From positions 25,093 to 89,092 of the forward strand of contig JAFANP010000048.1 of the NCBI GenBank assembly GCA_019232625.1: DNA of 64,000 nt. Reading direction: 5' to 3'. Positions 44,006-53,285 of the stretch are shown here, in pieces; the stretch's first letter is position 1; each line of letters begins with the position of its first letter. The position numbers were made by a program, and so were the translations under genes. The DNA comes from Alphaproteobacteria bacterium (GTDB taxonomy: Bacteria; Pseudomonadota; Alphaproteobacteria; Sphingomonadales; Sphingomonadaceae). Below the pieces are notes generated by a model that saw nothing but the letters and a program-made list of their open reading frames with translations, was not told the DNA's origin and did no database searches.

Positions 44006-45361
44006 TCAGTGGATGGTCGCCGCAGGCTCCAGCCGGTCCGCCCGCACCGGCGCCCGGCGCGCCGACAAGGCGAACAGGCAGAGCAGGGCGTAGCAGGCGG
44101 CCGGCACGATCAAGGCGGTCGCGTAGCCCGCGACTCCCGACACCGCGCCGACCAGCGGCGGGACGAGCGCGCCGCCGATGATCGCCGTGCACAGGAAGCC
44201 GGAGGTCGCCTCGTCGCCCGCGGTGGAGCGCTCGAGCGTCAAGGTGAAGATCACCGGGAACATGATCGAGTTGAACAGGCCGATGGCGAGCGCGACATAG
44301 CCGGCGCCGACGCCGCCGACGAGCACGACGTAGAGGCACATCGCCGCGGCGATCGCGGCGAACGCGGCGAGCAGGCGCGCCGCCGAAACCCGGGCGAGGA
44401 GCAGCGAGCCGGCGATCCGGCCGACCATCGCCCCGCCCCAATAGAGCGCCACCGCCTTGCCCGCTTCCTGCGCCGACACGCCCGGCACGCCGTCGCTGCC
44501 CATGATGTGGCCGAGCAGCGGTACGGCGAAGGGCGCGTCGCTCCGCCCCCAGATCGCGTCGGAATGGAGGAAGAAGGCCATTTGCGTGCCGATCGACACT
44601 TCCGCGCCGACGTAGAGGAAGATCGCGGCGCCGCCGAGGCGCGCCCAGGGCGAGGACCAGGCCTGCATGAACATGCCGCCGACCCCCAGCCGCTCGGCGT
44701 CGCGTGAAGGCGCCGGCGCCGCCCGGCTCACCACCCGGCGGAACAGGACGAAGAAGAGGGCGAGCGCGGCGATCAGAGCGCAGATCCAGAAATAGGCGCG
44801 GTCGATCCCCGCCAGCGAGCCGAGCCGCGCCGCCTGGCTGGTGCCCTCGCACGCCTTGGTCTCCACGCCCTTGAGGAACAGCACCGCGCCCAGCCACGGC
44901 CCGATGAACGTGCCGAGCGAGTTGAAGGCCTGGCTGAAGGTGAGGCGGAAGTGGCTGTAGCGCGGGTCGCCGAGCGAGGCCGCCAGCGGGTTGGCCGCGA
45001 CCTGCAGGATGGTGATTCCGCCGGCGAGCACGAACAGGCCGAGCAGGACCAGGCCGTAGGTGACGAAGTTCGCCGCCGCGAGCATCAGGAGGCATCCGGC
45101 GATCATCGTCGCGAAGGCGATGAGGATGGTCGGGATGGACTTGCGCCGCGCGAGCAGCACGGCGGCCGGGAAGCTCATCACGCCATAGGCTATGAAGAAG
45201 GCGAAGGCGCTGAGCTGCGCCCGGAAGTCGGTGAGGCAGAAGATGCCCTTCACCGCCGTCACCACCGGGTCGTTCAGCGAGGTGATGAAGCCCCAGGCGA
45301 AGAACAGGGTCGTCACCACCGCGAAGGCGGCGAGCGTTCCGCCTTTCCGTCCCTGCTCCAT
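44006..45361 (-). CDS. MFS sugar/H+ symporter, FucP/GluP type
   Basis: A 451-residue inner-membrane carrier with 12 predicted helices. FFAWGFITSLNDPVV in helix 1, SFPAAVLLARR and LQVAANPLAASLGDP match the glucose/galactose (GluP) and fucose (FucP) permease family; the Asn-Asp in the first helix is conserved there. Substrate is probably a hexose such as glucose or galactose, fitting the galactose and Entner-Doudoroff pathways in this window. Divergent from the carboxylesterase gene. Confidence 0.88.
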   Translation of the reverse strand: MEQGRKGGTLAAFAVVTTLFFAWGFITSLNDPVVTAVKGIFCLTDFRAQLSAFAFFIAYGVMSFPAAVLLARRKSIPTILIAFATMIAGCLLMLAAANFVTYGLVLLGLFVLAGGITILQVAANPLAASLGDPRYSHFRLTFSQAFNSLGTFIGPWLGAVLFLKGVETKACEGTSQAARLGSLAGIDRAYFWICALIAALALFFVLFRRVVSRAAPAPSRDAERLGVGGMFMQAWSSPWARLGGAAIFLYVGAEVSIGTQMAFFLHSDAIWGRSDAPFAVPLLGHIMGSDGVPGVSAQEAGKAVALYWGGAMVGRIAGSLLLARVSAARLLAAFAAIAAAMCLYVVLVGGVGAGYVALAIGLFNSIMFPVIFTLTLERSTAGDEATSGFLCTAIIGGALVPPLVGAVSGVAGYATALIVPAACYALLCLFALSARRAPVRADRLEPAATIH

Positions 45362-45478
45362 GCCTCGATCCCCCCAAGTTGCCGCCGCCGCCGAGGCTTA
45401 GGAGACAAAGCGCCGGTGCGACAAGGGCGGCGCGGGTTTCCTGTTGAGCCAAAGGGGGAAAAGGGGCGAAGAGGGGCC

Positions 45479-46936
45479 ATGCGGCGCGCCTCGATCCTGC
45501 TCCTCCCGCTCCTCCTCTCCGCGGGCTTCGCCCCCGCTCCGCCGCTCGTGAGGGTCGACGGCGGCTCCGTCGCCGGCGTTCACCGGGGCGCGGCGATCGT
45601 CTTTCGAGGCATCCCCTTCGCCGCCCCGCCCGTCGGGGCCCTTCGCTGGAAGCCGCCGCAGCCGGTGCGGCCCTGGCCGGGCGTCCTCGACGGCAGCCGC
45701 CCCTCGCCTCCCTGCGTCCAGAACGACCAGGGCTGGAACCGCGCCGACTATCTCGCCGGCCGCGAGGACTGCCTGACGCTCGACGTCGGTACCCCTTCGC
45801 TGACCGGCCGCCTGCCGGTGCTGGTCTGGATCCACGGCGGCAGCAACCGCGCCGGCTCCCCCGGGGACATGGTCGCCTCGCCGATGGTCGGCGAAGGCGT
45901 GGTGCTGGTCGGCGTGCGCTATCGGCTGGGCGTCTTCGGCTTCCTTTCCCACCCCGCGCTGAGCGCCGAGGGCGGCGGCGCGTCGGGCAATTACGGGCTG
46001 ATGGACCAGATCGCGGCGCTGCGCTGGGTGCAGCGCAACATCCGCCGGTTCGGCGGCGATCCGGACAACGTCACCATCGCCGGGGAATCGGCCGGGTCTC
46101 AGGACGTCGGCCTGCTCCTCGCGGCCCCCGAGGCGCGCGGCCTCTTCCATAAGGCGATCCTGGAGAGCGGCACGCCCGGCTTCGGCATGCCCTTCCGTCC
46201 GCTCGGGGACGCGGAGCGGGTGGGCGAGCAGCTCGCCGACCTGGTCGACGCGCCGGCGGACCTCGCCAAGCTCCGTCGCACCTCCGTCCCGGCCCTCCTC
46301 GCCGCCGATCTCGACCTGCACGACGCCGCCCTCCCCTCCGACTCCTATATGTGGCTGCGTACGACGATCGACGGCGCCGTCCTGCCGCGCTCGCCGAGCG
46401 ACCTCCTCGCCGAGGCGCCGCCGCGGCCGGTCCTCATCGGCACCAATCGGTTCGAGCTCGATCTGCCCGGCGGCCGCACCCGCCGCGACTCCTTCCTCCG
46501 CCAGGCGTTCGGCGCCCGCGAGGCCGAGGCGCGCGCCTTCTACGCGGCCGAGCCCCCCGATCCGCGCCTCGGCACGTCCGACCAGCGTGCCGCCACCGAC
46601 GTCACCTTCCGCTGCCCCGCCGGAAGGCTCGCAGCCCTCCTCGCCGGACGCGGCGCCCCGGTCTGGCGCTACGAGTTCGACCTTTCGCCGGACGGCGGCC
46701 AGACCCGCCACGCGCTGGAGATCGGCTACGTCTTCGGCGCCGAGCGCTCTCGCGCCGGCCTGTCGCTGCGCCCCTATTGGGTGAGCTTCATCAGGACGGG
46801 CGATCCCAACGGCGCCGGCCTTCCCGCCTGGCCCCGCTACGCCCCGGGGGGCGCGACGATGGCCTTCGAGGAGGACCGCTTCCACGCCGCCGGGCCGCTG
46901 CGCCCGAGGCCCTGCGACATGCTGGACTCGCTGTGA
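45479..46936 (+). CDS. Secreted type-B carboxylesterase
   Basis: A 485-residue alpha/beta-hydrolase of the carboxylesterase type B family. Signal peptide about 1-18 (ILLLPLLLSAGFAPA). The nucleophile Ser, near residue 204, is in the GESAGSQ elbow; the oxyanion-hole loop is VWIHGGSNRAG, and the EDCLTLDV and GNYGLMDQ segments are family hallmarks. The usual downstream catalytic His may be in the shortened C-terminus (QTRHALEIGYVFG). GAGGGG precedes the ATG. It could remove ester groups from hemicellulose, but specificity cannot be inferred. Overlaps the next gene by GTGA. Confidence 0.85.
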   Translation: MRRASILLLPLLLSAGFAPAPPLVRVDGGSVAGVHRGAAIVFRGIPFAAPPVGALRWKPPQPVRPWPGVLDGSRPSPPCVQNDQGWNRADYLAGREDCLTLDVGTPSLTGRLPVLVWIHGGSNRAGSPGDMVASPMVGEGVVLVGVRYRLGVFGFLSHPALSAEGGGASGNYGLMDQIAALRWVQRNIRRFGGDPDNVTIAGESAGSQDVGLLLAAPEARGLFHKAILESGTPGFGMPFRPLGDAERVGEQLADLVDAPADLAKLRRTSVPALLAADLDLHDAALPSDSYMWLRTTIDGAVLPRSPSDLLAEAPPRPVLIGTNRFELDLPGGRTRRDSFLRQAFGAREAEARAFYAAEPPDPRLGTSDQRAATDVTFRCPAGRLAALLAGRGAPVWRYEFDLSPDGGQTRHALEIGYVFGAERSRAGLSLRPYWVSFIRTGDPNGAGLPAWPRYAPGGATMAFEEDRFHAAGPLRPRPCDMLDSL

Positions 46937-47736
46937 CCAGGCTCGTCCGGCGCGCGGTGGAGAAGCCGTGGGGCGCGACCCGGCTGCCGGCGCCCTTCCC
47001 CGGCACGGGCGGCCGGCGCATCGGCGAGCTGTGGTTCGAGGCTCCGGAGGGACGACCCGCGCCTCTGCTCGTCAAATATATCTTCACCACCGAGAAGCTC
47101 TCCGTCCAGGTCCACCCCGACGACGCCCAGGCGCGGGCGCGCGGCCTCGCCAACGGCAAGAGCGAATGCTGGTACATCCTCGAGGCGGGGCCGGGCGCGC
47201 GCCTCGGCCTCGGCTTTGGCGAGGCGCTGGACGCGGCGGCGCTCCGAGCGTCGGCGCTCGACGGCTCGATCGAGCGCCGGCTCGACTGGCAGCCGGTCGC
47301 CGCGGGCGATTTCGTCTACGTCCCCGCCGGAACGGTCCATGCCATAGGCGGCGGCCTCGCGCTGATCGAGGTGCAGCAGCCGAGCGACGTCACCTACCGC
47401 CTCTACGATTACGGCCGCCCCCGCGAGCTCCACCTCGACGACGGCGTGGCCGTCGCCTCGCGCGGGCCCTACCCGGCCCACCTGCGCACCCGCGTCGCCG
47501 CCCGGGAGACGCGCACCCTCGTCGACGGTCCCCATTTCACCCTCGTCCATGTCGGGCCGGGCGGGGATTCCGGCCTGCTCCAGGATCGCGATCGCCTCGT
47601 CGTGCCGCTCGCCGGCCGGGTCTGCGGCGCGGGGCCCGGCGATTGCCTGCTTCTGCGCCCGGGCGAGGCGGTAGAGGCCTCAGCCGACGCCCGGTTCCTG
47701 CTCGCCAGCCCGTGCGGCGAGGGCGATGGGGCCTAG
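46933..47736 (+). CDS. manA: Class I mannose-6-phosphate isomerase
   Basis: A 267-residue cupin-fold metalloenzyme interconverting mannose 6-phosphate and fructose 6-phosphate. Zinc-site blocks are SVQVHPDDAQA, KSECWYILEA and VPAGTVHAIGGG; KPWGATRLP at the N-terminus is typical. It is the short form common in Alphaproteobacteria. The start is GTG overlapping the esterase stop. Its last 57 bases overlap the end of the convergent ROK kinase gene. A sugar kinase next door fits a mannose/fructose entry route. Confidence 0.86.
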   Translation: MTRLVRRAVEKPWGATRLPAPFPGTGGRRIGELWFEAPEGRPAPLLVKYIFTTEKLSVQVHPDDAQARARGLANGKSECWYILEAGPGARLGLGFGEALDAAALRASALDGSIERRLDWQPVAAGDFVYVPAGTVHAIGGGLALIEVQQPSDVTYRLYDYGRPRELHLDDGVAVASRGPYPAHLRTRVAARETRTLVDGPHFTLVHVGPGGDSGLLQDRDRLVVPLAGRVCGAGPGDCLLLRPGEAVEASADARFLLASPCGEGDGA

Positions 47737-48561
47737 CGGGCCGGCAAGGTCGCCGAGGCCGGGGGGAAGCAGATAGGGCGAGGCGGGCAGGGTCATGTAG
47801 CCCGCCAGGCTCTCGATCAGCTTCGCCTCGACGAGGGCGAGCAGCTCGGGCCGGGCCGAGGCCACGCCGCCTCCGACGACGATGCGGCGGGGCGCCGCCG
47901 CGGCGACGATGGCGTGGCAAAGCTGGGCGAGGGCGTGGGCGACGCCCTCCCACACGCCGTCCCCCGCCTCTATCTCCGCGCCGCTCCGGCCGGTCCTGGC
48001 GGCGATCGCCGGCCCGGCCGCGAGGCCTTCGACGCAGTCGCCATGATAGGGGCAGGCGCCCGGCCAGGAATCGCCCGGGAGGCGCGCGATTCGGACGTGT
48101 CCGAGCTCGCAATGCTGGAAGCCGCGCATCGGCGCGCCGTTCGCGACGAGGCCGACTCCGATCCCGGTGCCGACGGTGACATAGGCGAAGTCGGCGAGGC
48201 CGCGGCCCGCGCCCCAGCGCATCTCCGCCAGCGCGGCGCCGTTGACGTCGGTGTCGAAGGCCGCGATCCGCCCGGCGGCGCGGCCGAGCCTTCCGGCGAC
48301 GTCGACGCCGCGCCAGCCCGGCTTGGGCGTGCTGGTGATGTAGCCCCAGCGCGGCGAGGCGGGGTCGAGGTCCACCGGCCCGAAGCTGGCGATTCCGAGC
48401 CGTTCGAAGCGCCAGCGTGCGAGGATGGCCTCGATCCGGCCCAGCGTCTCCTCGGGCATGGTCGTGGGCACCGTCTCCCGCGCCGCGATCTCGCTCGGAC
48501 CGGCGGCGAGAATGCAGACGCACTTGGTGCCGCCCAGCTCCACCCCGGCATGCATCGTCAC
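47680..48561 (-). CDS. ROK-family sugar kinase (fructokinase type)
   Basis: A 293-residue ATP-dependent hexose kinase. The phosphate loop is VELGGTKCVC (8-17), the catalytic Asp is in FDTDVNGAAL, and the zinc site is HCELGH with C and HGDC in the following GACPYHGDCVEGLAAGP. That form of the zinc segment is typical of fructokinases (Bacillus-type) rather than glucokinases. It overlaps the aldo/keto reductase stop (ATGA) and is the last gene of the xylanase string. The 3' end overlaps manA by 57 bases on the opposite strand. Confidence 0.87.
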   Translation of the reverse strand: MTMHAGVELGGTKCVCILAAGPSEIAARETVPTTMPEETLGRIEAILARWRFERLGIASFGPVDLDPASPRWGYITSTPKPGWRGVDVAGRLGRAAGRIAAFDTDVNGAALAEMRWGAGRGLADFAYVTVGTGIGVGLVANGAPMRGFQHCELGHVRIARLPGDSWPGACPYHGDCVEGLAAGPAIAARTGRSGAEIEAGDGVWEGVAHALAQLCHAIVAAAAPRRIVVGGGVASARPELLALVEAKLIESLAGYMTLPASPYLLPPGLGDLAGPLGPIALAARAGEQEPGVG

Positions 48562-49610
48562 GCCTGCGCGTCCGGAGTCACCGCCGAGGACCGCTTCCAG
48601 ATGTCGATCCCACTCTCGCCGGCGTGGCGGTCTATCTCGGCCAGCTCGTTGTCGCTGAAATCGAGCCGCTCAAGCGCGGCGAGCGACTCGTCGAGCTGAG
48701 CGACCGTACGGGCGCCGATCAGGGCCGAGGTGACGCGCGGGTCGCGCAGCACCCAGGCGATCGCCATCTGGGCAAGGCTCTGGCCCCTCCCTTCGGCGAT
48801 GGCGTCGAGCGCGCGGATGCGGACGAGATTCTCCTCGCTGAGCAGCTGCCGGGACAGCGAGCCGCCCTTCGCGGCGCGGGCGTCGTCGGGGATGCCGCCC
48901 AGATATTTGCCGGTCAGCATACCCTGCGCCAGCGGCGAGAAGGCGATGCAGCCCACGCCGAGATCTCCCAGCGTGTCGAGAAGCCCGCCCTCGACCCAGC
49001 GGTTGAGCATCGAATAGCTCGGCTGGTGGATGAGCAGCCTCACCCCTTCCGCGGCGAGGATCGCCTGCGCCTCGCGCGTCAGCTCCGGCGAGTAGGAGGA
49101 GATGCCGACATAGAGCGCCTTGCCCTGACGATGCGCCTGGACCAGCGCGCCCATCGTCTCCTCGAACGGAGTCGTCGGATCGGCGCGATGCGAATAGAAG
49201 ATGTCGACATGGTCGAGGCCCATGCGCTTCAGGCTCTGGTCCAGGCTGGCGAGAAGATATTTGCGCGATCCGCCGTTGCCGTAGGGCCCCGGCCACATGT
49301 CGTAGCCGGCCTTGGTCGAGACGATCAGCTCGTCCCGCCAGGGCCGGAAGTCGGCGGCCATCACGCGCCCAAAATTCTCCTCCGCCGAGCCGTAGGGCGG
49401 GCCGTAATTGTTGGCGAGGTCGAAATGGGTGACGCCGCGGTCGAAGGCGCGGCGGAGGATCGCCCGCCCCGTCTCGAAGACGTCGACGCCCCCGAAATTC
49501 TGCCACAGGCCGAGCGAGATGGCCGGAAGGTCCAGCCCGCTCCGCCCGCAGCGCCGATAGGGCATGCGGCCGTCGTAGCGGTCCTCGTCCGGCCGGTAGG
49601 TTTCGTTCAT
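48558..49610 (-). CDS. Aldo/keto reductase, YghZ/glyceraldehyde-3-phosphate-reductase type
   Basis: A 350-residue NADPH-dependent (beta/alpha)8 aldo/keto reductase. The catalytic tetrad regions are visible: FDLANNYGPPYG with Asp and Tyr, STKAGYDMWPGPYG with Lys, and FYSHRADP with His. The GPPYGSAEENFG and RKYLLASLDQSLKRMG segments match the E. coli YghZ subgroup, which reduces L-glyceraldehyde 3-phosphate. One base separates it from the secreted mutarotase gene and it overlaps the ROK kinase, so it belongs to the xylanase operon. Physiological substrate unproven. Confidence 0.86.
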   Translation of the reverse strand: MNETYRPDEDRYDGRMPYRRCGRSGLDLPAISLGLWQNFGGVDVFETGRAILRRAFDRGVTHFDLANNYGPPYGSAEENFGRVMAADFRPWRDELIVSTKAGYDMWPGPYGNGGSRKYLLASLDQSLKRMGLDHVDIFYSHRADPTTPFEETMGALVQAHRQGKALYVGISSYSPELTREAQAILAAEGVRLLIHQPSYSMLNRWVEGGLLDTLGDLGVGCIAFSPLAQGMLTGKYLGGIPDDARAAKGGSLSRQLLSEENLVRIRALDAIAEGRGQSLAQMAIAWVLRDPRVTSALIGARTVAQLDESLAALERLDFSDNELAEIDRHAGESGIDIWKRSSAVTPDAQA

Positions 49611-49611
49611 C

Positions 49612-50730
49612 TCAATGTCTCCCGGCGCTGAAGCGGTAGATCGTCGTCGAACGCCAGCGGTGGCCGGGCGTCAGGAGCGTCGAGGGGAAGGCCGGCCGGT
49701 TCGGGCTGTCCGGCAGATGCTGCGCCTCCAGCGCGACGCCGTCATGCTGGCGATAATAGGTCCCTTGCGCTCCCCTGTCGCGGCCGCTGAACCAATTGCC
49801 GGTATAGACGACGAGCGACGGCTCGGTCGTCAGCACCTCCATCGCCCTGCCGCTCGCCGGGTCGGAAAGGCGGGCGGCCCGCCGCAGCCTGCGGTCGAAG
49901 GGCAGCACCCAGCTGTGGTTGAAGCCGCGCCGCCCCGTCATCTGCGGGTGCGGCAGCGCCATCATGTCGCCGATCCGCCTCGGCGCGCGCAGGTCGAACG
50001 GCGTTCCGGCCACCGCCAGGAAGCGCCCGGTGGGGATTCCGCCCCGGTCGGTCTCGACGAGGCGATCGGAGAGGAGCTGCAGCCTGTGGTCCTTCACCGT
50101 GCCCGATCCCGCGCCGGCGAGGTTGAAATAGCTGTGGTTGGTGAGGTTGAGCACGGTCCGCCGGTCGCTCCGCGCCGCATAGTCGATGCGCAGCGCATCG
50201 TCGGACCCGAGCGTGTAGGTCACCTGGAGGTCGATCCGGCCGGGAAAGCCCTGCTCCCCCTCCGGGCTGGTGTAGCGCAGCACCGCCCCGACCCTGCCGC
50301 CGCGGCGGAAGGCCGCCACGCTCCACACCCGGGTGAACAGAGCGCCGGGGCCGCCGTGGAGCGCGTTCGGCCCGTCGTTGGCGACCAGCCGCACCTCGCG
50401 CCCGCCCAGCCTGAACCGCGCACCGGCGATCCGCCCGGCATAGCGGCCGACGGTGGCGCCGAACGCATAATCGCCGTTCCTCGCCTCGTAATCGGCGAGG
50501 CTGCCGAAGCCGAGGGCGACGTTCGCCGGCTTTCCCACGGCGTCGGGCACGACGATCTCGGTCACCGTCGCGCCGTAGCCGATGATTCGCACCCTCATGC
50601 CCCGGTCGTTGACCAGCGTTACCTGATCCACCCGCTCGCCGGTCCTGGTCACGCCGTAGGGCGCCACCACCGCGCTCGCCGCCCAGGCCGGCGAGGCGGC
50701 GGCGAGGAGCAGCGGCGCGAGCGCCTTCAA
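49612..50730 (-). CDS. galM: Secreted aldose 1-epimerase (mutarotase)
   Basis: A 372-residue galactose-mutarotase family enzyme with a signal peptide (about 1-18, LKALAPLLLAAASPAWAA). Conserved blocks are GATVTEIVVPD, VGRYAGRIAGARF, NALHGGPGALF with a catalytic His, LTNHSYFNLAG with the second His, and late Glu in VALEAQHLPDSPN. It starts with an unusual TTG overlapping the GH9 stop (TTGA); no ATG or GTG is available in a fitting place. It works in the periplasm, unlike the cytoplasmic mutarotase at 4895. Confidence 0.86.
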   Translation of the reverse strand: MKALAPLLLAAASPAWAASAVVAPYGVTRTGERVDQVTLVNDRGMRVRIIGYGATVTEIVVPDAVGKPANVALGFGSLADYEARNGDYAFGATVGRYAGRIAGARFRLGGREVRLVANDGPNALHGGPGALFTRVWSVAAFRRGGRVGAVLRYTSPEGEQGFPGRIDLQVTYTLGSDDALRIDYAARSDRRTVLNLTNHSYFNLAGAGSGTVKDHRLQLLSDRLVETDRGGIPTGRFLAVAGTPFDLRAPRRIGDMMALPHPQMTGRRGFNHSWVLPFDRRLRRAARLSDPASGRAMEVLTTEPSLVVYTGNWFSGRDRGAQGTYYRQHDGVALEAQHLPDSPNRPAFPSTLLTPGHRWRSTTIYRFSAGRH

Positions 50731-53285
50731 CGCCGCCGTCCCTCGCCGTAGAGCGCGTCGGCGGCAAGGGCGAGGAACATGTAGTTCGCCTCGCCGCCGC
50801 CCATCACATATTCGGTCTGCTGCCAGAAGAAGGGCCATTCCTTCAGCTCGGGAAGGTCCGGACGGATGAGCGCCGTGCCGGAGACCACCCCTCCCGGAAT
50901 GTAGCTCCAATCGGCCCGGTTGAAGCCGTAGGCCACCGTCGCCGACTTCGCCCCGACGCCGGACGCGAACGAGGCGTTGTTCTCGCCCGGATGGACGCCG
51001 AGCACGAAGTTCAGGGCGTTGAGGTAGCTGTCGGTCGAGGTCGCCTGCGGCCAGCCCTTGTGGAAGAAATATTGGCGGACGCCGCGCTCCTGCACCGTCC
51101 ATCCGGCGCCCCAGATGTCGGGCTTGTAGGGAACGCCGTAGGGGGAATCGGTGCGGGCGCTCTCCTCCACCGTCGCCTGGTAGGCGGCGACCGCGGCGGC
51201 GAGGCGGGCCTTGAAGCCGCTGTCGCCGATGCGCCCGAGGATCGGCGCCAGCATCCAGGCGGAGCGCTCGACCTGGGCGAGGATCTGCGGCTCGAGCGCG
51301 ACGAGGCGCGCCACAAGCGCCTCGTCGCCGGTGGCGGCGACGAGCTCGGACAGGGCGAAGACCCGCGACGGCGTGTCGTCCGTGCGGTCGATCGCCTTGC
51401 CGTAGAGGTCGCGGGCGGCGGCCAGCGCTTCCGCCGCGCGCTTGGGATCGCTCGCCCGCAGTACGCGCGAGGCGGCGGCAAGGCCGGCCGCGACGTAGAG
51501 CTCGCGCGCCGGATTGTCCTCGGTGAACACCCAGCGGTCGTCGGCCTCGATCGCTCGGCCCCGATTGTCCCGGCCCAGCCCTTCGACCGGCCGGCCCGGG
51601 ACGTTGTCGGTCTGGTTCGCCGCGTCGCCCAGCTGCACGTACTGGCGCAGCGTCGGATCGATGATCCCGCGGTAGACGCGGCCCATCGCGCGATAGCCGC
51701 CGAGCACCGAAAGCAGGCCGTGCTCGATCTGCTGGAGGGCGTCGTTCCGTCCGTCCGGCGCGTGGATCTCGACCCGCCGGCGCTGCTCGTCGATCGTGGT
51801 GGCGTCGTAGTCGAGGCCGAATTCCTCCACCATCTTGGCGAGCAGCCAGACCGTGCCGATCTGCGATTCGACGCGCAGGTCGAAGTCGCCCGCGTCGTGC
51901 CACCCGCCCGCGTCGAGGCCCGGCACGCGCTCGCCGGGGCGGAAGCGAGTCAGCGTCGAGGGGCCCTGGGCATAGCCGTCGAAATGGTTGAGGGAGGTCG
52001 GCGCCATCAGGGCGTCGTCCTGATGGTCGAGGCCGTGCCAGACGCGGTATTTCTCGTTGACCCGCATGTGGCACATCTGGACCGGCAGGAAATATTCCAG
52101 CGTCGGCTGCCAGGCGCCGCGGGAATAGACGTCGGCGGCGATCCGGAACGGCTCGGACAGCTTGTCGCCATAAGCGACCGCGTAGAGGCCCGGCTCGGTC
52201 ACCTTCGAGAAATCGAAGGTGACGTACCGGTAGCGCAGGAACTCGCCCCATTTCCGCGCGGCCCCGGCCAGCACTTCCCGACGGCCGTTCCCGGTCAGCC
52301 GGTAGAGCCGGACCGTCTCCGCCGCCTCGGCCGTCGGATCCAGCTCGATCACCGCCCGCTTCGGCTGCGCGGGGGCGTAGCCGAGCTGGGAGACCTGGAT
52401 CACCGGCGCGTACTTCCAGCCCGGCACGACGTTGGGCGTCACCACCCACTCGATCGCGCCGCGGGTCGCTCCCGCCGGCACGACTCCGCGCACGACGAAC
52501 CAGCCGTTATTGTGGTTGGAGCGTCCGTCGATCAGCTGCAGCGCGCCCGTCCGGCTCTCGATCCTCAGCCGCTGCTTCTCCTCCTCCGGCGCGACGACCA
52601 GCACTCGGCCGGTGCCGAGCGGCGCCGCGAGCGGCTCGGCGTCGGGCGAGACGACCGGGCCGTTCGGCTGCGCGTTGCGCGGAGTCTCGACCGCCGCGCC
52701 GCCGCCGCTCACGATCGGCCCGACGGGCTGGCGCGGGAATATCCCGCTTCGCCCGTCGAGCAGCCAGCCCTTGCCGAACAGCAGCCCCGGAAACAGCTCG
52801 AGGTTGAAGCCGACCCGCCCGACCCATTCGGCGGGCAGCGGCCGGTCGAGGTCGACGGTGATCCGGAAGCTGTTTCCGGCGAGCGGCGTCACCGTGACCC
52901 GGTAGGAGAGATCGAGCTTGGGATAGAAGACCGGATTGAAGCCGTGGCCGTTCGTCTCCGGATTGGGATAGGCCAGCGTCTGGCTGATGGCGCCGGTCCT
53001 GGCGTCCACCGTCCGCTGCACGGTGGCCGGCATCGGCGACCATTGGCCCGGCGAGGGATCGAGCCTCAGGTCCCCGTTCGCCGCCACTCGGGTGCCGTGC
53101 TGGACGATCGTGACGCCGGTCTGGTGGCCCTCGGGATAGTAATCGCTGAACACCATGACGTTGAGGCCGGGCCGCTCGAAATAGCCCTTGGCGTTGAGCT
53201 TGAGGTCCTGTCCGGCGGCGGCCGTCGAGGCGAGCAGCGCGACCGCGGCGACTGCGGCGGCGGCGGCGAGGCGGCGCCTCGTCAT
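50727..53285 (-). CDS. Secreted GH9 endoglucanase-like glycosidase
   Basis: An 852-residue protein. Signal peptide about 1-25. The N-terminal ~300 residues are beta-rich and unusually long for the family; a cellulase Ig-like domain begins near 320 (IQVSQLGYAPAQPKRAVIEL); the GH9 (alpha/alpha)6 domain starts near 400 (EYFLPVQMCHM), with the catalytic base region WHDAGDFD near 465 and the catalytic Glu near 825-830 in EYVMGGGEANYM. GH9 enzymes cleave cellulose, mixed-linkage glucan or xyloglucan. The ATG overlaps the xylanase stop, so it is in the xylanase operon. Confidence 0.85.
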   Translation of the reverse strand: MTRRRLAAAAAVAAVALLASTAAAGQDLKLNAKGYFERPGLNVMVFSDYYPEGHQTGVTIVQHGTRVAANGDLRLDPSPGQWSPMPATVQRTVDARTGAISQTLAYPNPETNGHGFNPVFYPKLDLSYRVTVTPLAGNSFRITVDLDRPLPAEWVGRVGFNLELFPGLLFGKGWLLDGRSGIFPRQPVGPIVSGGGAAVETPRNAQPNGPVVSPDAEPLAAPLGTGRVLVVAPEEEKQRLRIESRTGALQLIDGRSNHNNGWFVVRGVVPAGATRGAIEWVVTPNVVPGWKYAPVIQVSQLGYAPAQPKRAVIELDPTAEAAETVRLYRLTGNGRREVLAGAARKWGEFLRYRYVTFDFSKVTEPGLYAVAYGDKLSEPFRIAADVYSRGAWQPTLEYFLPVQMCHMRVNEKYRVWHGLDHQDDALMAPTSLNHFDGYAQGPSTLTRFRPGERVPGLDAGGWHDAGDFDLRVESQIGTVWLLAKMVEEFGLDYDATTIDEQRRRVEIHAPDGRNDALQQIEHGLLSVLGGYRAMGRVYRGIIDPTLRQYVQLGDAANQTDNVPGRPVEGLGRDNRGRAIEADDRWVFTEDNPARELYVAAGLAAASRVLRASDPKRAAEALAAARDLYGKAIDRTDDTPSRVFALSELVAATGDEALVARLVALEPQILAQVERSAWMLAPILGRIGDSGFKARLAAAVAAYQATVEESARTDSPYGVPYKPDIWGAGWTVQERGVRQYFFHKGWPQATSTDSYLNALNFVLGVHPGENNASFASGVGAKSATVAYGFNRADWSYIPGGVVSGTALIRPDLPELKEWPFFWQQTEYVMGGGEANYMFLALAADALYGEGRRR

